A stretch of 23,648 nucleotides of DNA from Candidatus Desantisbacteria bacterium CG1_02_49_89 (GTDB taxonomy: Bacteria > Desantisbacteria > UBA1551). The DNA lies in the NCBI GenBank assembly GCA_001871075.1, contig MNUP01000091.1, forward strand, positions 1 to 23,648. Reading direction: 5' to 3'. The notes below the pieces were generated by a model, which was not told the DNA's origin, made no database searches, and saw nothing but the letters and a program-made list of their open reading frames with translations. Positions 14,623 to 21,943 of the stretch are shown one piece after another; within the stretch, counting starts at the first letter, position 1, and each line of letters starts with the position of its first letter. Made by a program: the position numbers and the translations under genes.

Positions 14623-14633
14623 CACGGATTTTT

Positions 14634-14681
14634 GTAACTCAAGGCTTCAGCCTTGATATCAAAACTAAAGTTTTGAGTTAC
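14634..14681. repeat. Three-way hairpin with 9-bp outer stem
   Basis: GTAACTCAA (14634-14642) pairs perfectly with TTGAGTTAC (14673-14681). The interior holds AAGGC/GCCTT and AAACT/AGTTT small hairpins. No T-run follows in either direction. Confidence 0.75.
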
Positions 14682-14716
14682 TCTAACCTGTGTTAACCTG
14701 TGTTAACCTGTGGTTA

Positions 14717-15823
14717 TTATTTTATATAGATCCTCGGGACAAGCATGCCCACCGTGGTGACCACCTCATATCCTATGGTATTATACCAGCCTGCGAGTTC
14801 CTCAGCCCTGATCTCCTCCCTGCCCTGCCTGCCGAACAGCACCACCTCATCCCCGACCTTTATCTTCGATATTCCCGTGACGTCAACAAGGCTCTGGTCC
14901 ATGCATATCCTTCCCGCGACCGGAACCCTTTTCCCTCTTATAATAACGCTGGAACGGTTGGAAAGATTCCTGGCGTAACCCTGGGCGTAACCGACAGGGA
15001 TCACGGCTATCAGGGATCTCCGCTTCGTCCTGAAAGTCCTGCCGTAGCTTATGCTTGCGCCTTTGCCCACCTCTTTAAGCGACACGATCCTGGCTTTCAG
15101 CGACATTGCCGGCTTAAGGAACGCGCATTTTCTTTTTGTTCCCCACGGCGAGATCCCGTAAAGCATGATGCCGGGCCGTACTGCCGTCAGCCGCATTCCG
15201 GGGTATGCAAGAGTAGCAATGCTGTTAGAGATATGGATCAAGGGAATCCTAATACCTTGGCCTGCCAGCTTATCCAGGATATCCTTAAATTTCTTATACT
15301 GTTCCTTTGTGTATTTCCTGTCATCCCCGGCGCTTGAAAGGTGGGAAAATATCCCCTCGATCCTTATATTGGGAAGCTCCGCGATTTTCCGGGCGAAACA
15401 AACCGCTTCCTCAGGCATAACGCCAAGCCTGCCCATGCCGGTGTCAACCTTTATGTGGACCTTCGCGGTCCTGCCGGCCTTTCTTGCCGCAAGCGAAAGA
15501 TTTTTTGCGGATTTGAGATCGAAAATAGTCTGGGAAAAACGATTTGCCAGCACTTCCCTGAAACGCTCGTGCGGCGTGTAGTTCAGGATCAGCACCGCGG
15601 CTTTTATCCCGCCTCTGCGCAGCTCTTCCGCTTCGTCTATGTTAGCAACAGCTAACATATCCGCGCCGTTTTTAAGCATAGCCTTGCCGGATGGAACCGC
15701 TCCGTGGCCATACGCGTCCGCCTTGACCACCGCGATTATTTTAACGTTCCTGCCAACGGTCCTGCGCACATACCGCGCGTTGGACCCTATGCTCCCAAGA
15801 TCCACCTCAACCCATCTTAGCAT
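14717..15823 (-). CDS. alr: Alanine racemase
   Basis: Interconverts L- and D-alanine for peptidoglycan. The protein is 368 aa with the PLP lysine Lys34 in AVVKADAYGHG and the catalytic-tyrosine region SYGRTFRTKRR, followed by VIPVGYAQGYAR. IPVAGRICMDQSLVDVT and NTIGYEVVTTV near the end are also typical. It is complete and without repeat insertions. It sits directly after the pyr genes on the same strand, separated from pyrE by an inverted pair of heptamer arrays. A functional link to pyrimidine synthesis is not obvious; shared transcription is possible. Confidence 0.96.
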   Translation of the reverse strand: MLRWVEVDLGSIGSNARYVRRTVGRNVKIIAVVKADAYGHGAVPSGKAMLKNGADMLAVANIDEAEELRRGGIKAAVLILNYTPHERFREVLANRFSQTIFDLKSAKNLSLAARKAGRTAKVHIKVDTGMGRLGVMPEEAVCFARKIAELPNIRIEGIFSHLSSAGDDRKYTKEQYKKFKDILDKLAGQGIRIPLIHISNSIATLAYPGMRLTAVRPGIMLYGISPWGTKRKCAFLKPAMSLKARIVSLKEVGKGASISYGRTFRTKRRSLIAVIPVGYAQGYARNLSNRSSVIIRGKRVPVAGRICMDQSLVDVTGISKIKVGDEVVLFGRQGREEIRAEELAGWYNTIGYEVVTTVGMLVPRIYIK

Positions 15824-15833
15824 AACAAACCTT

Positions 15834-15937
15834 AATTATGAATTATAAATTATGAGTTATGAGTCAAAAACAAGGATTTTTATTTAAATTTAATTCCATG
15901 CTGTTGATTCATAATTCATAACTCATAATTCATAATT
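15834..15937. repeat. Inverted pair of 7-bp arrays between pyrE and alr
   Basis: AATTATG, AATTATA, AATTATG, AGTTATG (15834-15861) face CATAATT, CATAACT, CATAATT, CATAATT (15910-15937). The arms can pair over about 28-32 bp with few mismatches and a loop of about 48 bases. The same family is at 20761-20788. Confidence 0.9.
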
Positions 15938-15940
15938 GTC

Positions 15941-16522
15941 TTATTTGAGCTTGCGGCTGCCCGGCTTCACCACGGGGATCCCCTGCTTGCAGAGCGGGCA
16001 GTTCTGGGAATCAAATGTCTTTATTTTTAATTTTACAACCGAGTGCACCGGCGCGTTGAAATTCAGGCTCTTTATGCTCCTATTAACGATCGAGCCTACG
16101 CCCGCCAGCTTTGCCCCGCTTTTCCTGACGATCTTGATTATTTCCTTTACCGAGCCGCCGGTTGTGAGCACGTCCTCAACAACAAGGACCCTTTCTCCAT
16201 TTCTCAGTTCAAAACCGCGCCTTAACGTCAGCCTGCCTTCGTCTCTCTCTGCGAAGAGCGACCTTGCCTTCAGCACCCTTGCGACCTCCTGGCCTATCAC
16301 TATGCCGCCTATTGCCGGTGAAACAACCGCGTCTATTTTCTTATTGCCGAATTTCTTCGCTATCTCACTCGCGAGGAACGCGGCGTAGTTGGGATACTGC
16401 AGGACAAGCGCGCACTGAACGTACCTGTTGCTGTGGAGCCCTGAGGTCAGCAGGAAGTGGCCGCTGAGAAGCGCGCGGCTTTTCCCCAGGATATCCATAA
16501 CCTTCTTGCCATCGCTGCTCAT
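15941..16522 (-). CDS. pyrE: Orotate phosphoribosyltransferase
   Basis: Joins orotate to PRPP to give OMP. The protein is 193 aa with the PRPP-binding motif VLVVEDVLTTGGS (112-124) and the early stretch SGHFLLTSGLHSNRYVQ. The C-terminal tail with C175-P-L-C178 and PVVKPGSR is characteristic of the subfamily found in Thermus, Geobacter and Clostridia relatives. AAAGG is placed well before the ATG. pyrF lies upstream and alr downstream. Confidence 0.97.
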   Translation of the reverse strand: MSSDGKKVMDILGKSRALLSGHFLLTSGLHSNRYVQCALVLQYPNYAAFLASEIAKKFGNKKIDAVVSPAIGGIVIGQEVARVLKARSLFAERDEGRLTLRRGFELRNGERVLVVEDVLTTGGSVKEIIKIVRKSGAKLAGVGSIVNRSIKSLNFNAPVHSVVKLKIKTFDSQNCPLCKQGIPVVKPGSRKLK

Positions 16523-16536
16523 TTTATGAACCTTTC

Positions 16537-16633
16537 GATTACAGTGATTTTATAAAAATGATTACGGTGATTATCTTCAGTATCAAGAATCAAGTTTAAA
16601 ACTAATGACAAAAGACTAATGACAAATGACTGC
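16537..16633. repeat. GATTACGGTGATT words and an AATGACAAA array
   Basis: GATTACAGTGATT and GATTACGGTGATT (16537-16573) are followed by two near-identical 14-bp units ACTAATGACAAAAG and ACTAATGACAAATG (about 16603-16630). They occupy the pyrF/pyrE gap. Confidence 0.8.
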
Positions 16634-16634
16634 A

Positions 16635-17318
16635 CTATCCTATTTCTTTAAGGATTGAGACTGCGGCTGAGACAGGATCTGCGGCTTCAAGGATAGGCCT
16701 TCCGACGACTATGAAATCCGCGCCTTTTCCGACCGCGTCGCGCGGGGTTACCACCCTTTTCTGGTCTCCGGTTTCCGCTGCTGCCGGCCTGACTCCCGGA
16801 ACAACTATCAGGAAATTCCTGCCGCACGCCTTGCGCACGGTCTTTATTTCCCGCCCGGATGCGACAACGCCGTCCAGCCCGCAGGATTTTGCCAGGCGCG
16901 CGAGGGCTACAACCTGCCTTTCCACGCCGCGGTTTATACCCAGCTCTTTCTTCAGGATGTTTCCATCAATGCTTGTAAGGACTGTGACCGCGACAACGCG
17001 CATCCCGCCCTTGTTTTTCGCCGCCTCCCGCATCATCTCGGTGCCGCCGCCTGCGTGCACGGTAAGCATATCAACTCCCAGAGAGAGCGCGGATCTCACG
17101 GCCATGCCGACCGTGTTGGGTATGTCGTGGTATTTCAGGTCAAGGAAAACTTTTTTATTGAATTTCTTGACCATCTCGACGATCCCCGGGCCTTCCTTAG
17201 TGAAAAGTATGCTGCCTATCTTGAACATGCCTGCGCAGTCTTTCAGCATCGCGACAAATTTTTTCGCTGCGCCGTAGTCCTTGACATCCAGCGCGACTAT
17301 TAACGGATTGTTTTTCAT
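16635..17318 (-). CDS. pyrF: Orotidine 5'-phosphate decarboxylase
   Basis: Converts OMP to UMP, the last step of the pathway. The protein is 227 aa with the catalytic signature D60-x-K62-x-x-D65-I (FLDLKYHDIPNT), the start IVALDVKD, and the phosphate-binding end VTPRDAVGKGADFIVVGRPI. This is group I OMPDC. GGAG lies about eight bases before the ATG. No repeat insertion is seen in the coding part. Confidence 0.97.
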   Translation of the reverse strand: MKNNPLIVALDVKDYGAAKKFVAMLKDCAGMFKIGSILFTKEGPGIVEMVKKFNKKVFLDLKYHDIPNTVGMAVRSALSLGVDMLTVHAGGGTEMMREAAKNKGGMRVVAVTVLTSIDGNILKKELGINRGVERQVVALARLAKSCGLDGVVASGREIKTVRKACGRNFLIVVPGVRPAAAETGDQKRVVTPRDAVGKGADFIVVGRPILEAADPVSAAVSILKEIG

Positions 17319-17340
17319 TTAGATAACTCCGTCATCCTCT

Positions 17341-17382
17341 TTCTTCCTCTCCCTTAACGGGAGAGGAAGGTGGTGAGGGTGA
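17341..17382. repeat. CTCTCCC/GGGAGAG palindromic element between pyrD and pyrF
   Basis: CCTCTCCCttaaCGGGAGAGG followed by AAGGTGGTGAGGGTGAA. It is the same element that interrupts the pyrD coding region at 17903-17945 and recurs at 23499-23554. Confidence 0.9.
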
Positions 17383-17384
17383 AT

Positions 17385-18371
17385 TCATTTTGCCTTCAAT
17401 GATCCCACAAGCAAACCTATTTTTTTGATCCTGTTTTCAACCATATATTTCCTGATGCCGTCTATTATTTCCGGTATCGCGCGGGGATTAACAAAATTCG
17501 CCGTGCCAACAGCTACTGCTTTCGCCCCGCACACCATGAATTCAAGGGCGTCGCGCGCGTCCATGATCCCGCCCATGCCTATTATTGGTATCCTGACGGT
17601 ATTATATACTTCCCGGACCATCCTCAGCGCTATCGGTTTTATTGCCGGGCCTGAAAGCCCCCCGGTTGTGTTGCTTAGGCAGGGTGTTCTTTTTTCAAGG
17701 TTTATCGCCATACCAAGCGGCGTGTTTATCAGGGAAACCGCGTCAGCCCCTGCCCTTTCAACCGCCCTCGCTATTATTTTTATGTCGGTCACGTTCGGGG
17801 AAAGCTTTACTATAAGGGGAAGTCTGGTAATTCTGCGCACCCTTCGGACCACGCCAGCCGCTGCTTTTTCATCCTGGGCGAACATTCTTAACCTTTCCTT
17901 TTCTTTCCTCTCCCTTGACGGGAGAGGACTAAGGTGAGGGTGAAGGTTTGGGCAGGAAATATTCAGTTCTATTCCCGAAACACCCCTGACACCCTTCAGC
18001 TCCCTTGTTATATCTGTGTATTCCTGCTCTGTTTCCCCGCCGATACTCACTATTATGGGTATTCCCGGCTTCCTGAGAACAGGCATCTTATCTCTTATGA
18101 ACGCTTCTGTTCCCGGGTTCTGCAGGCCGATGCAGTTGAGCATCCCGCTGTATGTTTCTTTTATCCTCGGAGGCGGATTTCCCTTCCTGGGCTTCAGGGT
18201 GATCGTCTTTGTCACTATGGCGCCCATCTCTTTAAGATCAAAGAATTCCGCGTATTCCTCGCCGAACGCGAACGTGCCGGACCCACACATTACCGGATTT
18301 TTCATCTTTATCCCAGCTATATTTACTGATAAATCAGTGGTGAGTGGTGAGTGGTGAGTGGTGAGTTTCAC
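17385..18371 (-). CDS. pyrD: Dihydroorotate dehydrogenase, class 1B catalytic subunit
   Basis: Oxidises dihydroorotate to orotate with FMN; class 1B pairs with PyrK. The 328-aa protein shows SVNIAGIKMKNPVMCGSGTF, catalytic Cys in ELNISCPN, and the FMN-site end GMGGIMDARDALEFMVCGA. The GTG start at 18371 has AGGAG seven bases upstream. It is immediately followed by a GTGGTGA heptamer array translated as TTHHSPLTT, ahead of the normal family start SVNI. A second insert, LHPHLSPLPSRERKEKE, comes from a CTCTCCC palindromic element placed right after the catalytic ISCPN. Both inserts keep the frame. Conserved residues look intact, so it is probably active. Confidence 0.95.
   Translation of the reverse strand: MKLTTHHSPLTTDLSVNIAGIKMKNPVMCGSGTFAFGEEYAEFFDLKEMGAIVTKTITLKPRKGNPPPRIKETYSGMLNCIGLQNPGTEAFIRDKMPVLRKPGIPIIVSIGGETEQEYTDITRELKGVRGVSGIELNISCPNLHPHLSPLPSRERKEKERLRMFAQDEKAAAGVVRRVRRITRLPLIVKLSPNVTDIKIIARAVERAGADAVSLINTPLGMAINLEKRTPCLSNTTGGLSGPAIKPIALRMVREVYNTVRIPIIGMGGIMDARDALEFMVCGAKAVAVGTANFVNPRAIPEIIDGIRKYMVENRIKKIGLLVGSLKAK
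17903..17945. repeat. Palindromic element inserted in frame in pyrD
   Basis: CCTCTCCCttgaCGGGAGAGG plus ACTAAGGTGAGGGTGAA, nearly identical to 17341-17382. In pyrD it is translated as HPHLSPLPSRERK. Confidence 0.9.
18337..18364. repeat. 7-bp array (GTGGTGA)x4 at the pyrD start codon
   Basis: Four perfect GTGGTGA units begin a few codons after the GTG start. Loss or gain of one heptamer would shift the frame of PyrD. Next to it ACTGAT/ATCAGT forms a short palindrome (18325-18338). Confidence 0.95.
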
Positions 18372-18385
18372 TTCTTATCTCCTGG

Positions 18386-18517
18386 CTTTGACCTTTGAAC
18401 TTTGTGCTATTATTTCCAAATGATCTTTCCCTTTACACGTTACACCTTATCCGCCCCGATCAATATCGGGGCGAGACCTCGCCCTGCCTTTACGCAGGGC
18501 GGGCACCTTACACGTTA
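18386..18517. repeat. Heptamer arrays split by two GC hairpins, pyrK/pyrD gap
   Basis: CTTTGAC, CTTTGAA, CTTTGTG (18386-18406) is followed by TTACACG, TTACACC (18433-18446). Two hairpins then follow, CGCCCCGAT/ATCGGGGCG (18452-18473) and GCCCTGC/GCAGGGC (18481-18500), and then TTACACG again (18508). The word TTACACGTTA therefore brackets the hairpins. Confidence 0.85.
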
Positions 18518-18527
18518 TTTAGACTCA

Positions 18528-19415
18528 TCAGACGATCTCTCCCGCGTTGAAGACCGGGCCGTCCTTGCACACAAGCTTGTAACCTTGTTTTGTATTAACG
18601 GGGCAGCCGTAACAGGCGCCAATCCCGCATGCCATATCCTCTTCAAGCGATACCTGGCACGGTATTTTATGCTTCGCTGCGATCCTAGATACTTCCCTGA
18701 GCATTGCTTTTGGCCCGCACGCGTACACCGTCGAGCGTTTGTTTTTTCGTATAACGTATGACGTACGACGTACGACGTTTTCTAAAAGCCCAGTAACCAG
18801 ACCCTTATAGCCTTTAGAGCCATCGTCGGTACTGACCTTTACCGTACAACCTAGGTTCTTGAATTCGTTCTCGCACAGCAGTTCTTTCTTTGTCTTCGCC
18901 CCTATTAAAACTATGATCCTGGATCCTGGATGCTGGATGCTGGATGAAGGATTTAAATTTAACTTTTGCAATTTACAATTTGACTTTTGCAATTCTTCTG
19001 CTAACAGCAGAAGAGGCGCTACCCCCATCCCTCCTGCGACCAGTATAGCCGAATTTATTTTTCTGGGTATACTGAACCCGTTTCCAAGAGGTCCGATAAC
19101 ATTTATGATCTCACCCGGTTTCTTCCGCGCAAGCGCTTCTGTTCCCTTCCCTACTGTCTTATAAAATATTTCTATCCATCCTTGCTTTTGCGCTGACACG
19201 TTGATACGTTGATACGCTGATACGTTTGCATTATTGATTTTATGGATGCTGAACGGCCTGCGCAGCAGGATCCCCGCAGGTCCCGAACACCTTATATGAA
19301 CAAATTGCCCCGGTCTTGCCTTTATGGCAATAAGCGGGGCAATGATCTTTAACCTGTAAAAATCCGGCCCTACCTTTTTATTTTCAATTATCCTGCACTT
19401 TTCAGTCTTCACCAT
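18528..19415 (-). CDS. pyrK: Dihydroorotate dehydrogenase electron-transfer subunit
   Basis: Carries electrons from PyrD to NAD through FAD and a [2Fe-2S] cluster. The 295-aa protein (family about 260) has RRPFSIH (FAD), GPLGNGF, the nucleotide-binding LVAGGMGVAPLLLL, YACGP, and cluster ligands C263, C268, C271 and C283. Four stretches foreign to the family are encoded by tandem repeats: NVSAYQRINVSA (near residue 68), NCKLQKLNLN (near 146), SSSIQHPGSR (near 160) and VVRRTSYVIRKN (near 215). All lie between conserved blocks. GGAG is very close to the ATG, so the GTG at 19412 is an alternative start. Confidence 0.93.
   Translation of the reverse strand: MVKTEKCRIIENKKVGPDFYRLKIIAPLIAIKARPGQFVHIRCSGPAGILLRRPFSIHKINNANVSAYQRINVSAQKQGWIEIFYKTVGKGTEALARKKPGEIINVIGPLGNGFSIPRKINSAILVAGGMGVAPLLLLAEELQKSNCKLQKLNLNPSSSIQHPGSRIIVLIGAKTKKELLCENEFKNLGCTVKVSTDDGSKGYKGLVTGLLENVVRRTSYVIRKNKRSTVYACGPKAMLREVSRIAAKHKIPCQVSLEEDMACGIGACYGCPVNTKQGYKLVCKDGPVFNAGEIV
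18754..18774. repeat. 7-bp array (ACGTACG)x3 inside pyrK
   Basis: ACGTATG, ACGTACG, ACGTACG, then ACGTTTT. Encodes RRTSYVI between TGLLEN and the conserved YACGP. Confidence 0.9.
18915..18991. repeat. Two adjacent 7-bp arrays inside pyrK
   Basis: GATCCTG x2, GATGCTG x2, GATGAAG (18915-18949) and TTTTGCA, ATTTACA, ATTTGAC, TTTTGCA (18964-18991). Together they encode a stretch of about 24 residues between LLLLAEEL and IVLIGA, where relatives have only a few. Confidence 0.93.
19192..19223. repeat. 8-bp array (GTTGATAC type)x4 inside pyrK
   Basis: GCTGACAC, GTTGATAC, GTTGATAC, GCTGATAC. These are variants of the GTTGACAC family. The left flank TCCTTG...TTTTGCG matches the flanks of the intergenic copies at 21904 and 22605. 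Confidence 0.93.
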
Positions 19416-19427
19416 GCTCCGTCTTTA

Positions 19428-19476
19428 CAATTTGCAATTTAAAATTTACAATTTACAATTTGAAATTTGTAATTTA
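19428..19476. repeat. 7-bp array (CAATTTG type)x7 across the pyrC stop codon
   Basis: Seven heptamers fill the pyrC/pyrK gap, and the last one supplies the pyrC stop codon. Confidence 0.93.
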
Positions 19477-20748
19477 TAAGGAATACAACACTCTTCCCCC
19501 CACTATCGTCGTCACCACCCTTCCTCTCACTGTCCTGCCGATAAAAGGCGAGTTCTTGCACGGACCCGCGAAATCCGCCGGTGCTATCGTCCATTCAGCG
19601 CCCGTGTCAAATATGACAACATCGGCATCCTGATCCGGCGCTATGACTCCCTTTTTCAAACCAAGGATCCTCGCTGGATTTACCGTCATCTTGGCAACCG
19701 CGCTCTTCAGTGTGATCACCCCTTCTCCGACTATTTCTGTCAGGATAAGCGCCAGGCAAGTTTCAAGGCCTACCATTCCGAACGGGGCTGAGCGGTAATC
19801 ATCGTCCTTTTCTTCCTGGCTGTGCGGCGCGTGGTCCGTCGCGATGGCGTCTATCGTTCCGTCGCGTAATCCCTTCCTCAGCGCGGATATGTCATCCCTG
19901 GTCCGCAGCGGCGGGTTCACCTTTGTGCTGGTATCGAATCCCCTTACCAGGTCATCGGTAAGTATGAGATGGTGGGGTGTAACCTCGGCGCTGACATTTA
20001 CCTTCTTTCTTTTCGCCTGTTTCAAGATCTCGACTGTTCCCCTTGTGCTTGAGTGCGATATGTGCAGGGCGCCGCCGGTCATGGCGGCAAGAGAGATATC
20101 CCGGTACACTATCACTTCCTCGGCCTCTGCCGGCATTCCCGTTATTCCCAGCACAGTCGAATTATAACCTTCGTTCATCACGCCGTTCCTTGAAAGCTGC
20201 TTGTCCTGGCAGTGGGACATTATTGGCAGGCTGAACATTTTCGCGTATTCAAAAGCCCTGCGCATTACAAGCGCGTTCATAACGCTGTCCCCGTCATCAG
20301 AAAGCGCCACTACGCCCGCGTCCTTCAGCTCGCTTATCTCCGCGAGCTCCTCGCCCTTCCTTCCTTTGGTTATGGCACCCACCGGGAAAATCCTTACCGT
20401 CCCGCCCCTGTTCTCCTTAGCTTTTTCAAGGATGTATTTCACGGTCCCGGGGCTGTCGATGGGAGGATTCGTATTAGGCATGCAGCATATGCTGGTAAAA
20501 CCGCCTTTTAACGCGGCAAGGGAGGTCTGCGCTATCGTTTCCTCGTCTTCCCTGCCAGGCTCCCTGAGATGGCAGTGCATGTCGATAAGGCCCGGGGCCA
20601 CGGTTTTACCTTTTGCGTCTATGACGCGGGCGTTCTTTTCCCTGATGTTCTTGCCTACGGCGGCGATCTTATCATCCTTGATAAGGATGTCCAGTTTTCC
20701 TTCTTTTCCGCCCGGGTTTACGACCCTTCCGTTCTTTATAAGTATCAT
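19474..20748 (-). CDS. pyrC: Dihydroorotase
   Basis: Cyclises carbamoyl-aspartate to dihydroorotate. The 424-aa protein is of the long bacterial class with zinc motif DMHCHLREPG (56-65), CMPNTNPPID, SHCQD, LHISHSS, and the ATDHAPHSQEEK loop near residue 310. The length and motifs agree with the B. subtilis/Thermus-type enzyme. AAGGA is placed well before the ATG. The stop codon lies in a heptamer array. It follows pyrB by 151 bases of repeats. Confidence 0.97.
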   Translation of the reverse strand: MILIKNGRVVNPGGKEGKLDILIKDDKIAAVGKNIREKNARVIDAKGKTVAPGLIDMHCHLREPGREDEETIAQTSLAALKGGFTSICCMPNTNPPIDSPGTVKYILEKAKENRGGTVRIFPVGAITKGRKGEELAEISELKDAGVVALSDDGDSVMNALVMRRAFEYAKMFSLPIMSHCQDKQLSRNGVMNEGYNSTVLGITGMPAEAEEVIVYRDISLAAMTGGALHISHSSTRGTVEILKQAKRKKVNVSAEVTPHHLILTDDLVRGFDTSTKVNPPLRTRDDISALRKGLRDGTIDAIATDHAPHSQEEKDDDYRSAPFGMVGLETCLALILTEIVGEGVITLKSAVAKMTVNPARILGLKKGVIAPDQDADVVIFDTGAEWTIAPADFAGPCKNSPFIGRTVRGRVVTTIVGGRVLYSL

Positions 20749-20760
20749 TCTTTTTCCTTA

Positions 20761-20899
20761 AATTATAAATTATGAGTTATGAATTATGAGTTAAAAGCAA
20801 AGGATGTTATTTAAAGTCAATTCGTGAAAATTCGTGTTAATTCGTGGTTAAAAATTATGCTTTAGCGGTAATCTTAAACTTTCAGCTTTCAGCTTTGAG
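20761..20899. repeat. Three arrays filling the pyrB/pyrC gap
   Basis: AATTATA, AATTATG, AGTTATG, AATTATG (20761-20788), then AATTCGTGAA, AATTCGTGTT, AATTCGTGGT (20819-20848), then CTTTCAG, CTTTCAG, CTTTGAG (20879-20899). The last ends exactly at the pyrB stop codon. The second is the CACGAATT family in inverse orientation. Confidence 0.92.
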
Positions 20900-21841
20900 C
20901 TAAATTTGCTTCTGTGCCAGAAGCAGGTATAGCACCGCCATCCTGACCGCTATGCCGTTGGTGACCTGTTCCAGTATCACCGAACAGGCACCGTCTGCCA
21001 CGCTGCTCGAGATCTCTATCCCGCGATTTATCGGGCCCGGGTGCATAACAAGGCAGTCGCTCTTTGCAAGCTTCAGCCTTTCCGGCGTGATGCAGAAATC
21101 CTTCACGTATTCATGTATGCTGGGGAAGAAATTGCTGGTCTGCCTTTCCAGCTGTATCCTGAGGCCCATAATAACGTCCGCGTCTATGAACGCCTCCTCA
21201 GGCCGGTAAAAAACCTGCACTTTAAGGTCCTGAGCCCTGGGCGGGATGAGCGTTGGCGGGCCCACAACCTTTACCACCGCGCCCATCTTGGTAAGCCCCC
21301 AGATGTTGGAGCGCGCCACCCTGCTGTGCAGGATGTCGCCTATTATCACCACGTTAAGGCCTTCTATTTTTTTCTTTTTTTCCCGGATAGTGAACATGTC
21401 AAGCAGCGCCTGGGTTGGATGCTCGTGCGAGCCGTCCCCGGCGTTCACTAACGACGCCTTCAGGACCCTGCTCAGCAGGAAAGCCGCCCCTTCCACCGGG
21501 TGCCTCACGACAACAGCGTCAACCTCCATTGCCTGGATGTTGCGCGCGGTGTCCGTGAGGCTTTCTCCCTTCACAACGCTGGAAGCTGAAGAGGCAATGT
21601 TGATCACGTCTGCGCTCAGCCTTTTTGACGCGAGTTCAAATGAAATGCGGGTTCGGGTGCTGGGTTCGTAGAAAAGATTTACAACGGTTTTACCCCTAAG
21701 GGCAGGCACTTTCTTGATGGGGCGGATGGAAACTTCCTTGAATCCTCTTGCGGTATCAAGTATGAGTTCGATCTCTTCCCTGCTCAGTTCTTCTATTCCA
21801 AGAAGGTCTTTTCTTTTAAACACAATCTTCTTGCTGTTCAT
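20900..21841 (-). CDS. pyrB: Aspartate carbamoyltransferase catalytic subunit
   Basis: Makes carbamoyl-aspartate, the first committed step. The 313-aa protein has the carbamoyl-phosphate site STRTR (61-65), KGES near residue 91, and HPTQ (141-144), with the aspartate-loop residues near MGLRIQLER. No regulatory pyrI chain is beside it, which fits the PyrR-type gene order. GAGGAAGAGG precedes the ATG. It is the second pyr gene after pyrR. Confidence 0.97.
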   Translation of the reverse strand: MNSKKIVFKRKDLLGIEELSREEIELILDTARGFKEVSIRPIKKVPALRGKTVVNLFYEPSTRTRISFELASKRLSADVINIASSASSVVKGESLTDTARNIQAMEVDAVVVRHPVEGAAFLLSRVLKASLVNAGDGSHEHPTQALLDMFTIREKKKKIEGLNVVIIGDILHSRVARSNIWGLTKMGAVVKVVGPPTLIPPRAQDLKVQVFYRPEEAFIDADVIMGLRIQLERQTSNFFPSIHEYVKDFCITPERLKLAKSDCLVMHPGPINRGIEISSSVADGACSVILEQVTNGIAVRMAVLYLLLAQKQI

Positions 21842-21903
21842 TCCTCTTCCTCATTCCTGCTGCATGCATTAACTATTCGTTTAAATTTATTCCTTGTTTT
21901 TGC

Positions 21904-21935
21904 GTTGATACGTTGATACGCTGACACGTTGACAC
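21904..21935. repeat. 8-bp array (GTTGATAC/GTTGACAC)x4 between pyrR and pyrB
   Basis: GTTGATAC x2, GCTGACAC, GTTGACAC, flanked by TTCCTTG...TTTGCG and GCTTTA, as at 22605. Confidence 0.95.
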
Positions 21936-21943
21936 GCTTTATA

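Larger units (their letters stand above)
14466..14712. other. Structured gap: array units, two fold-back elements, a three-way hairpin and a 10-bp array
   Basis: The gap between alr and the isomerase gene holds CACGAATTAA (14468), element 1 (14477-14545), CACGAATTT (14546), element 2 (14555-14622), CACGGATTT (14623), a three-way hairpin (14634-14681) and CTAACCTGTG, TTAACCTGTG, TTAACCTGTG (14683-14712). No open frame of note lies in it. Confidence 0.8.

Noticed and set aside
15339-15655. Plus-strand frames opposite alr
   Set aside because: Shadows of alanine racemase, whose catalytic lysine and tyrosine regions are clear on the minus strand.
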